The position numbers and the translations under genes were made by a program. Under the pieces are notes generated by a model. It was given only the letters and a program-made list of their open reading frames with translations, was not told the origin of the DNA and ran no database searches. From Candidatus Aphodomonas merdavium (GTDB lineage Bacteria; Bacillota; Clostridia; Christensenellales; Aristaeellaceae), in assembly GCA_018715585.1 (NCBI GenBank), contig DVLH01000096.1, forward strand, positions 1-14,812: a DNA stretch of 14,812 nucleotides, written 5' to 3'. Each line of letters opens with the position of its first letter. Position 1 is the stretch's first letter. Positions 1 through 5,386 of this stretch are shown here, piece after piece.

Positions 1-36
1 GCATCGCGTTATGATTTCGTCAAGGCAAAGACAAAG

Positions 37-57
37 CCCCAAACGCGGGGTTGTTTT
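37..57 (+). terminator. weak hairpin with T-rich tail, possible terminator of a gene left of the window
   Basis: CCCC at 37-40 can pair with GGGG at 47-50 around a six-base loop. One A-T pair and one G-T pair extend the stem, and TTGTTTT follows. This could end a plus-strand transcript entering from the left. Read on the minus strand it lies about 140 bases past the transglutaminase-like gene, but the tail there is poorer in T. The four-base core stem is short, so this is a tentative call. The rest of 1-196 shows no gene that I recognise. Confidence 0.28.
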
Positions 58-196
58 GTATGCTCGCGCTGCCGGCAGCAGGCGCAAATCGCGTCCGCGG
101 CCGGCCGCCTTTCCCACCGCTCTCCGTTAGGTTTTGCGCCGCACGCATGGAAACGGGTGGAAGCCGCCTTGCCGTTCTTCCGGAAAGTGAAAAGAA

Positions 197-898
197 TCAG
201 CCGCCCTCTCTGATCTTCCGTATCTTGCGGTTCATAAAATGCCTGGCGAAATTCCGATACAAAAAGGCTTTGACGGCCGGCATCTGTTGGCGGTGCGCCT
301 GAAACAGTTCGTCCGGGCAAGCATAAATCCCAAAGTCCCGGTTGATTCCTTCGCTTTGGATATACGTGTTGTTTCGTTCAAAATCAACGACAGGGTTGGA
401 AAAGTCTTTTACGGCGACGCCGTATCCGCAAAACGCGCCCGTGCAAGCGGAAAAAGTTTTCTGTAAGCGCGAAAGGTAGGCTTTATCCAAAATATAACCT
501 TCGAGTTCATACCACGTCCCGTCCAAATAAACCTCTACCCAGCTATGAACAATGTTTTCCGGCGCGCATCGGTAGACAATGCCGGTCATCGCCCCTTTTT
601 GCAGTTTTTTATCAATCGTGAACCCATGCACCCGGCATGGGACGCCCACTGCGCGCAAAAGCGCCATCAAAAGCGTTCCCTTCGTGTTGCATTGCCCATA
701 TCCGTCGGCCAATACTTGTGACGCCGGCATGCCGTCGCCGGCATTGTATCCAAACAGAATTTCATCGCGCACAAAGTCATATATCTGCCTGACGCGCCGG
801 TATGGGTCTCCTTCTTTCCATTTCCTCTCGCCGATCAGCCGCCGTATATTGGCAGCCGAAAAGTTAAGCATGGGCGTTTCTTGCAAATAACGTTCCAT
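197..898 (-). CDS. transglutaminase-like (papain-fold) protein
   Basis: A 233-residue protein with a transglutaminase-core pattern. GYGQC places the nucleophile at Cys70, on a helix continuing NTKGTLLMALLRAVGVPCR. HSWVEVYLDGTWYELEG gives His118, followed by the usual aromatic strand. The third triad position, normally Asp in W-Y-x-hydrophobic-D, reads Glu133, and Asp138 is close by. There is no signal peptide or membrane segment, so it is probably cytoplasmic. Bacterial members of this superfamily are more often proteases, amidases or inactive relatives than cross-linking enzymes, and the substrate cannot be told from sequence. I chose the ATG at 898 because GAGG lies about ten bases upstream and the open frame above it is an unlikely Arg-rich stretch. 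The RBS is mediocre and no clear promoter is visible. The gene is more A+T-rich than most of the window, which could mean acquisition. The fold is fairly secure, the role unknown. Confidence 0.75.
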   Translation of the reverse strand: MERYLQETPMLNFSAANIRRLIGERKWKEGDPYRRVRQIYDFVRDEILFGYNAGDGMPASQVLADGYGQCNTKGTLLMALLRAVGVPCRVHGFTIDKKLQKGAMTGIVYRCAPENIVHSWVEVYLDGTWYELEGYILDKAYLSRLQKTFSACTGAFCGYGVAVKDFSNPVVDFERNNTYIQSEGINRDFGIYACPDELFQAHRQQMPAVKAFLYRNFARHFMNRKIRKIREGG

Positions 899-1290
899 CT
901 GCTTTACGCCTCGACGGCGCCGTGTCCTTTCTGATTCGGCCTTTCCCGGGCAAGGGCTTACACGGTGGATTCCGCTCCGCCGCCGGGCCAAACGGCATCG
1001 AGCCAGTCTGCCGTTTTTTTCGCTTTTCCCTCCGGCAATTCCTTCTGTGCGGCGCGAAACAGGCAAAATGCGCTTTAACCGCATCGATCAACCGTGTTCC
1101 TTCTGTTTTTTCCGTTCCGCCACAATTCCGGGCGCACAGGAGCGGCCCCTTTTGCAAAGGAAACGCGGGAGGGCTTCCGGCAAAGGCGGTTTTGGGGTAA
1201 GCTGTTCCAAAGCCCGGAAACGCCGCGCCCTTGAAAGCGCCGGCGTCCTTTGCCCCCTGGCCGCCTGCGTCCGGCAATGCGTTTTCAACG
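899..1290. other. gap without a recognisable gene
   Basis: About 390 bases lie between the start of the transglutaminase-like gene and the esterase terminator. Open frames exist on both strands, but their translations are rich in Arg, Pro, Gly and Cys, match no family I know, and have no convincing RBS. I see no clear sigma-A promoter for the gene at 197-898, no tRNA-like clover and no array of repeats. It may hold an undetected promoter or decayed sequence. Confidence 0.5.
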
Positions 1291-1291
1291 C

Positions 1292-1319
1292 AAAAAGGCC
1301 GCCCCCAAAGGGAGGCGGC
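1292..1319 (-). terminator. intrinsic terminator of the esterase gene
   Basis: Bases 1298-1306 pair with 1310-1319 around an AAA loop, giving a nine-pair G+C stem with one bulged base (A1313). On the minus strand the stem is followed by five T residues (the A tract at 1292-1296). It lies 16 bases past the esterase stop codon. Confidence 0.85.
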
Positions 1320-1335
1320 TCTGGTGGTTTGCGCG

Positions 1336-2997
1336 TTATTTGCCAAGGATTTCGGCGGCGTTTTCCGGTCCGTATTTGATCATGTGGGCGGCAATCTCCT
1401 CCACTAGATCCTCGTTGGCAATGTTGCCCGTATGGCCCATGCGCGGGAACGTAACGCTATAGCCATCATAGTATGGATCGGCCGTCGTCTCCAGGAAATC
1501 GCCGACAAGATACTGGGAGAGGTTCAGATAATAGTTATCCATATCGCCGCCGCGCAGGTGGATTTTTCCGACCAGCTTGGGGCCAAGCTCTTCCCAGTTC
1601 TGCTGCAGGTAATAGTTCAGATCGGAATGCTCCTGCCAATAGGCTACCACTTCTTTATCAATCTCGCCCGTGATGGGATCCCACACGCGGGCAGGGTAGC
1701 CGTCCTCGTCAACGGGGCCGTAAACGGCCTCCCAAATGGCCCACTGCCCCAGGCTCAGCGCATCCAACCCGCCAACGGCAATCTCCCAGTGGTTTTCATC
1801 TTCAATCGTCCACTGGATGTTTCCGCTCGTATCGCGGGAGGAAGGCCGCTCGACCTTGTACCAGCCGTTGTCGATGTAGTAGGCGTTCTCGTCGTTGTAG
1901 AGGTCCACAATCTGATAAGCGTGGAAGTCCATGCCGTCCGGGCACATCGGCCACGTGCCGCCGAAGAAATCGGGATAGTACAGCTGCATCGCCATCGCTT
2001 CCCAGCCGCCCGTCGAGCCGCCGGCCAGCGCGCGGGCCCATGGCTCGCCCACAGCGCTGAAGTTTTCCTCGATGTAGGGGATCAGCTCGGTAACGATGGC
2101 GTCACCCCACGGTCCGAGGTTGGCGCTGTTGACGGAATAGGACGTATCGTAGTACATGTTGGCGTCGCGGATCGTCACCACGATCATCTCCGCCGCCTCC
2201 TCGCTCTCCCAATAGGCGTTGAAGGCGTCGTATGTGTCACGTCCGGTGCGGCCGTAGTTCAGCGGCGCGCTCCCGCCCGGCCAATGGCCCTGGTAATACA
2301 GCACCGCATATTCCTTCGCGGGGTCGTACTCCTTGGGCAGCAGGATGTTTGCGCCGATGTACATGTCGCAGCCCCAGAATTCGCTGCGCAAGTCGCTCTT
2401 AATCTTGACGTATTTCACCAGCTCGGTATCCTCATAGTTGCCCTGCTGGGTCACCTGCCCCTCCTGCAGCTCATAGCCCAGCTCGATCTCCTCCGTCAGC
2501 GAGAGCGTCACTTCCCCTTCGCCCACGGTGGCCATCTGCATGGGGCTGTAGAGGTTGTAAGGGTTAGCGGCAAAACTGCCTCCGCCGCCGTGGTCGGCCA
2601 TGCCCCAGATGCTCGCGCCATCCGCGCGGTGAAACTGCGTATAGCGGATAAAGAAAGCCTGCACCGCATATTCGCCTGCCGGCAGCTCGCCAAGCTGCAT
2701 CGGCCAGCCGTAAACGTCCGGATCGTCCGGCGTCATCGTGATGGTGTCGCCCGCCTGGAGGCCGAACACCGTTTTGCCAAAGACGGGGATGCCCGTCACA
2801 TCGACGGAATCGTAGAGCTGCTCGCCCTCGGCGGGCAGTTCGTTATCCACAAGGAAAAGCAATCGGCCGTTCAGCTCGCCTTCAAAATCCTCGGGGATGG
2901 TGACGGTAACGGTAAAATCCGTGCTCTCCGCCAGCCCGGCAGGGCATGCGAGCGCCGTCAGCAGGCAGAGAATGAGCAGCCAAACGCTTTTCTTCAT
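1336..2997 (-). CDS. secreted esterase of the alpha/beta-hydrolase (PF00756-like) family
   Basis: A 553-residue exported protein. It begins MKKSVWLLILCLLTALACPAGLAES: two lysines, a hydrophobic core and a likely signal peptidase I site after GLA (about residue 23). Cys18 does not sit in a good lipobox. Residues about 25-190 form a beta-rich N-terminal module that I cannot name. From about 205 the sequence follows the esterase-D/enterochelin-esterase-like family: YAVLYYQGHW near 230, the nucleophile elbow GGSTGG with Ser328, a probable acid at Asp485 or Asp487, and a histidine in GHTGN (His522). It should hydrolyse ester bonds outside the cell. Acetylated or feruloylated plant polymers and siderophore esters are known substrates in the family, but nothing here selects one. 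The start at 2997 has GGAGGG seven bases upstream. An in-frame ATG at 3039 would lie upstream of the predicted -10 box and so is rejected. The gene is monocistronic, with its own promoter and terminator. Confidence 0.85.
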   Translation of the reverse strand: MKKSVWLLILCLLTALACPAGLAESTDFTVTVTIPEDFEGELNGRLLFLVDNELPAEGEQLYDSVDVTGIPVFGKTVFGLQAGDTITMTPDDPDVYGWPMQLGELPAGEYAVQAFFIRYTQFHRADGASIWGMADHGGGGSFAANPYNLYSPMQMATVGEGEVTLSLTEEIELGYELQEGQVTQQGNYEDTELVKYVKIKSDLRSEFWGCDMYIGANILLPKEYDPAKEYAVLYYQGHWPGGSAPLNYGRTGRDTYDAFNAYWESEEAAEMIVVTIRDANMYYDTSYSVNSANLGPWGDAIVTELIPYIEENFSAVGEPWARALAGGSTGGWEAMAMQLYYPDFFGGTWPMCPDGMDFHAYQIVDLYNDENAYYIDNGWYKVERPSSRDTSGNIQWTIEDENHWEIAVGGLDALSLGQWAIWEAVYGPVDEDGYPARVWDPITGEIDKEVVAYWQEHSDLNYYLQQNWEELGPKLVGKIHLRGGDMDNYYLNLSQYLVGDFLETTADPYYDGYSVTFPRMGHTGNIANEDLVEEIAAHMIKYGPENAAEILGK

Positions 2998-3027
2998 CGT
3001 GGTACCCTCCTTGTCTTGTTTTACATA

Positions 3028-3056
3028 ATAATACAGCATATTCCGCTAATTGTCAA
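3028..3056 (-). promoter_or_regulatory. sigma-A promoter of the esterase gene
   Basis: On the minus strand TTGACA (3051-3056) is a perfect -35 box and TATTAT (3028-3033) a good -10 box, 17 bases apart. The predicted transcript starts near 3021, leaving a leader of about 24 bases that carries GGAGGG. There is no room for a riboswitch. Confidence 0.87.
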
Positions 3057-3169
3057 TATAATTCGCATTCTTCTTCAAAATTTTAGAATAATATTTCAAT
3101 ATCGAATCTCTGTCCCAAGCGGCAAGGCAAACGCCGCGCAAAAGCCCGCCCGTTTTGCCGGCCGTCCGC

Positions 3170-3198
3170 TTTACACCCTTTCGCTTCCGTGGTATAAT
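3170..3198 (+). promoter_or_regulatory. sigma-A promoter of trpS
   Basis: TTTACA (3170-3175) and a perfect TATAAT (3193-3198) are 17 bases apart. Transcription should start near 3205, only about 23 bases before the trpS ATG. GGAGGG at 3216-3221 is the RBS, six bases before the start codon. The leader is far too short for a T-box element. Confidence 0.88.
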
Positions 3199-3227
3199 TT
3201 GGCGTCAAGAAGGATGGAGGGATATCC

Positions 3228-4235
3228 ATGGAAACGCAGCAGAAGAAAACGATCTTTTCGGGCATACAGCCTTCCGGCACGCTGACCATCGGCAACTACA
3301 TCGGCGCACTGCGCAACTGGAAGCTGTTGGAAGATGAATATCATTGCATTTATTGTGTGGTGGACGAGCATGCGCTGACCGTGCGGCAGGACCCCGCAAA
3401 GCTGCGCCGCCGCTGCGCAGAGGTGATGGCGCTGTTTATGGCCGTCGGCCTCAGCCCGGAAAAATCCGTGCTCTTTTGCCAATCGCATGTGCCGGCGCAC
3501 GCGGAGCTTTCCTGGATCCTCAACTGCTACACATACATTGGCGAGCTGCAGCGGATGACCCAGTTCAAGGACAAGGCCGCCAAGCACGAAAACAACATCA
3601 ACGCCGGGCTGTTGACCTATCCCGTGCTGATGGCGGCGGACATCCTGCTCTACCAGGCGGACCTGGTCCCCATCGGCGCCGACCAAAAGCAGCATTTGGA
3701 GCTTTCGCGCAACCTGGCCATCCGCTTTAACAACCTCTATTCCGACACGTTCGTCGTGCCGGACGGGTACTTCCCCAAGGTTGGCGCGCGCGTGATGAGC
3801 CTGCAGGAGCCGAGCCGCAAGATGAGCAAATCCGACCCGGAGGACACATACATCGCCATCCTCGACGAGCCGGACGTCATCGCGCGCAAATTCCGCCGCG
3901 CCGTCACCGACAGCGAAGCCTGTGTGCGCTTTGATCCCGAAAACAAGCCGGGCGTCTCCAACCTCATGAGCATTTACGGCGCCATGACCGGCGAGACGAT
4001 GGAGCAAATCGAAGCGCACTTTGCCGGGCAAGGCTATGGCGCGTTCAAATCCGCCGTGGCGGACGCCTGCATCGCCGTGCTGGAGCCCGTGCAATCCGAG
4101 CACAAGCGCCTCATGGCCGACAAGGCATACCTCGAACAGGTGATGCGCGAAGGCGCAGAGCGTGCCGCCGCCATCGCCAACCGCACGCTGCGCAAGGTGC
4201 ATAAAAAAGTCGGTCTGGCGCCCTATACGCTTTAA
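3228..4235 (+). CDS. trpS: tryptophanyl-tRNA synthetase
   Basis: This class I aminoacyl-tRNA synthetase activates tryptophan with ATP and transfers it to tRNA(Trp) in the cytoplasm. The 335-residue length is normal for the bacterial enzyme. The N-terminal SGIQPSGTLTIGNYIGAL contains the TIGN version of the HIGH motif (residues 20-23). GELQRMTQFKDK (about 105-116) and GLLTYPVLMAADILLYQADLVPIGADQKQH (about 127-156) form the conserved Trp pocket and dimer core, and KMSKS lies at residues 198-202. The sequence follows the Geobacillus stearothermophilus enzyme closely along its length, with no missing motif. The gene stands alone between a strong promoter and a strong terminator. Many Bacillota control trpS with a T-box; the short leader here excludes that at this promoter. 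Confidence 0.97.
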   Translation: METQQKKTIFSGIQPSGTLTIGNYIGALRNWKLLEDEYHCIYCVVDEHALTVRQDPAKLRRRCAEVMALFMAVGLSPEKSVLFCQSHVPAHAELSWILNCYTYIGELQRMTQFKDKAAKHENNINAGLLTYPVLMAADILLYQADLVPIGADQKQHLELSRNLAIRFNNLYSDTFVVPDGYFPKVGARVMSLQEPSRKMSKSDPEDTYIAILDEPDVIARKFRRAVTDSEACVRFDPENKPGVSNLMSIYGAMTGETMEQIEAHFAGQGYGAFKSAVADACIAVLEPVQSEHKRLMADKAYLEQVMREGAERAAAIANRTLRKVHKKVGLAPYTL

Positions 4236-4272
4236 ATTTTAATCGGCCCAAAGTGCCGCCTTTCAACGCTGC

Positions 4273-4305
4273 GCGCCGCAAGGGATCAACCCTTGCGGCG
4301 CTTTT
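4273..4305 (+). terminator. intrinsic terminator of trpS
   Basis: A perfect 12-bp stem (4273-4284 with 4290-4301) closes a five-base ATCAA loop and is followed by TTTT. On the minus strand no T run follows the stem, so it should act mainly on trpS and not on the convergent regulator gene. Confidence 0.93.
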
Positions 4306-4327
4306 ATCTGCGGGTGCGGGGATGTGC

Positions 4328-4576
4328 CTACCCGTCTAAAAGATCTTCATAGCGCACATGCAACACCTGGACAATTGTTTTCAGTTCAATATCCGTCACA
4401 AAGCGCTCTCCGCTTTCAATGCGCTGAATCGCGTTTTTATCCAAATCCAGCCCCGCAATTTGCAACATCTCCGCAAACTGCCGCTGCGACGGCGCCCCGG
4501 GCGCTTTGCGCCGGAACTGCTTAAGCCGGATACCACAAATATTATTCCGTCCTTCAATCGTTTTGTTTTTATACAT
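4328..4576 (-). CDS. small XRE-family helix-turn-helix regulator
   Basis: An 82-residue DNA-binding protein. After a short basic N-terminus, residues about 13-80 form a Cro/C1-type helix-turn-helix domain: IRLKQFRRK (helix 1), PSQRQFAEMLQIAGLDLDKNAIQRIESGERFVTD (turn and recognition helix) and IELKTIVQVLHVRYEDLLDG (closing helices). There is no extra ligand or oligomerisation domain, so it probably acts as a dimer on palindromic sites. The start at 4576 is chosen because AAGGG lies about seven bases upstream; an extension to 4651 would read through both the predicted operator and the promoter. It diverges from the SLOG gene, and two matched palindromes between the genes are its likely operators, implying repression of both genes. 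The regulator role is confident from the fold; the target assignment is inference. Confidence 0.88.
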   Translation of the reverse strand: MYKNKTIEGRNNICGIRLKQFRRKAPGAPSQRQFAEMLQIAGLDLDKNAIQRIESGERFVTDIELKTIVQVLHVRYEDLLDG

Positions 4577-4589
4577 TTCTCCGCCCTTT

Positions 4590-4614
4590 CGGTGACATTT
4601 ACTAATTGTCACCG
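4590..4614. promoter_or_regulatory. operator O1, 25-bp palindrome
   Basis: A palindrome centred on C4602, with 11 of 12 symmetric pairs matching and perfect CGGTGACA / TGTCACCG outer arms. Its 19-base core TGACATTTACTAATTGTCA differs from that of O2 at one position. It begins 14 bases upstream of the regulator ATG, covers the likely start of the regulator transcript, and contains the -35 box of the SLOG promoter. It is a likely binding site for the adjacent XRE protein. Confidence 0.82.
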
Positions 4615-4634
4615 ATGAAATCATATGGTAGAAT
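4606..4634 (+). promoter_or_regulatory. promoter of the SLOG gene
   Basis: TTGTCA (4606-4611) and TAGAAT (4629-4634) are 17 bases apart. The -35 box lies inside the right arm of O1, and the predicted start near 4641 abuts O2. A protein bound at either palindrome should block RNA polymerase. Confidence 0.7.
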
Positions 4635-4648
4635 CCCCGTTGAAATGA
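4620..4648 (-). promoter_or_regulatory. possible promoter of the XRE regulator gene
   Basis: On the minus strand TATGAT (4620-4625) can serve as a -10 box. The sequence 17 bases upstream, TCATTT (4643-4648, inside O2), is a poor -35 match. The predicted start near 4613 would fall on the edge of O1, mirroring the SLOG promoter layout. The -10 is reasonable and the -35 weak. Confidence 0.45.
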
Positions 4649-4668
4649 CATTTACTAAATGTCATTTC
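4642..4668. promoter_or_regulatory. operator O2, perfect 27-bp palindrome
   Basis: A perfect palindrome centred on C4655, with 13-base arms GAAATGACATTTA / TAAATGTCATTTC. Its 19-base core matches O1 at 18 of 19 positions. The centres of O1 and O2 are 53 bp apart, close to five helical turns, so both sites face the same side of the DNA. O2 lies just downstream of the SLOG transcript start and over the putative -35 of the regulator promoter. Confidence 0.85.
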
Positions 4669-4694
4669 GATAATAATTACAGGGCGGAAATGTT

Positions 4695-5171
4695 ATGATA
4701 GCCTGTACCTTTGCCGGACATAGGGAACTGCGGCGCGCCGGGATGGAAGGCTTGGTGGGCATCGCCCTTGAACGTCTGTTAACGATGGACGATTCCTTTT
4801 GCTTCTACGCAGGCGGCATGGGAGAATTTGACCGTTTATGTGCGCGCACCGTTTGCCGCAAACGCCAGCAGCATCCCGGCAAACACATTGAACTGCTGCT
4901 GGTGGAACCTTACATGCACAAAGGTTTGAACGATTGCGGCAGGGCCCTGCTCGCCATATACGACGAAATCATTATACCAATGCAACTATCTACATGTCAC
5001 TATAAAGCTGCGATCCGCGCGCGCAACCGGTGGATGGTAGACCATTGCCGCTTCTTGCTGGCATATGTCGACCGGCCATATGGCGGAGCTTACGATACAT
5101 TGCGCTACGCGCGAAGCCGCGATACCATCGTGTGGAACCTTGCCAAAAGGTTCTGGCAAAGGGGCTCTTAA
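4695..5171 (+). CDS. SLOG-fold protein, YpsA/DUF1273-like
   Basis: A 158-residue soluble protein. The pattern is that of the SLOG (SMF/DprA-LOG) Rossmann-like superfamily and resembles the YpsA/DUF1273 group. An N-terminal strand runs into GHR (residues 8-10). A glycine-rich GGMGEFDRLCA (40-50) follows the second strand. HIELLLVEPY (64-73) is the third strand, RNRWMVDHC (110-118) resembles the RNQxMVD segment of the family, and LLAYVDRPYGGAYDTLRYA (121-139) ends in a second glycine pair. SLOG proteins have been proposed to bind or process nucleotide-derived ligands, and some sit in defence or stress loci. The biochemical role here is unknown, and there is no signal peptide or membrane segment. 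The RBS is GGCGGA, six bases before the ATG. The gene is a single-gene unit divergent from the XRE regulator and closed by its own terminator. Base composition is less G+C-rich than the neighbouring opp and trpS genes, which suggests acquisition. The superfamily is fairly sure, the exact family less so. Confidence 0.78.
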   Translation: MIACTFAGHRELRRAGMEGLVGIALERLLTMDDSFCFYAGGMGEFDRLCARTVCRKRQQHPGKHIELLLVEPYMHKGLNDCGRALLAIYDEIIIPMQLSTCHYKAAIRARNRWMVDHCRFLLAYVDRPYGGAYDTLRYARSRDTIVWNLAKRFWQRGS

Positions 5172-5245
5172 ACAAACGCGGTACGCCAAGCATTTGCACG
5201 TTGCGGCAAAGGGCGTTGGGAAAACGTGATGGAACAAAAAAAAGC

Positions 5246-5274
5246 CGGCCATGCCGCCGGGTAGGCCGTTTTTT
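5246..5274 (+). terminator. terminator of the SLOG gene
   Basis: CGGCC (5246-5250) pairs with GGCCG (5264-5268) and is followed by six T residues. The A run upstream (5236-5243) can pair with the T run, so the element could work in both directions. The loop is large (13 bases) but contains further short G+C pairing. Confidence 0.7.
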
Positions 5275-5327
5275 GTTTCCCCTTGCTTTTGCCGGCTTGA
5301 CCGTCTGTCAAACAGCTGTTGTACGGC

Positions 5328-5360
5328 AAAAAAAGGGAGCCGGCCAAACGGCCGGCTCCC
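5328..5360 (-). terminator. terminator of the opp operon
   Basis: A perfect 11-bp stem (5335-5345 with 5350-5360) closes a four-base loop. On the minus strand it is followed by seven T residues (the A tract 5328-5334). It lies 26 bases past the oppA stop codon and ends the five-gene transcript. Confidence 0.95.
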
Positions 5361-5386
5361 GATGCGGTGTGAAAAAGCGGTATCGC

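Noticed and set aside
2843..2851. Perfect DnaA-box sequence TTATCCACA
   Set aside because: A single copy inside esterase coding sequence, with no cluster, no dnaA or dnaN nearby and no A+T-rich unwinding region; probably chance.
1432..3285. Very long open frame on the plus strand opposite the esterase
   Set aside because: The translation is rich in Val, His, Ala and Arg with no family pattern. It arises from G+C-rich third positions of the esterase gene and crosses two promoters.
3171..4202. Open frame on the minus strand opposite trpS
   Set aside because: Rich in His, Val and Ala with no domain; trpS is complete on the other strand.
4577..4651. N-terminal extension of the XRE regulator to an upstream ATG
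   Set aside because: It would translate O1 and the promoter region and lacks an RBS; the start at 4576 has one.
4590..4668. The two repeats as a short CRISPR array or integration site
   Set aside because: There are only two copies, both symmetric and placed exactly over promoter elements, with no cas gene, integrase or flanking duplication; operators explain them better.
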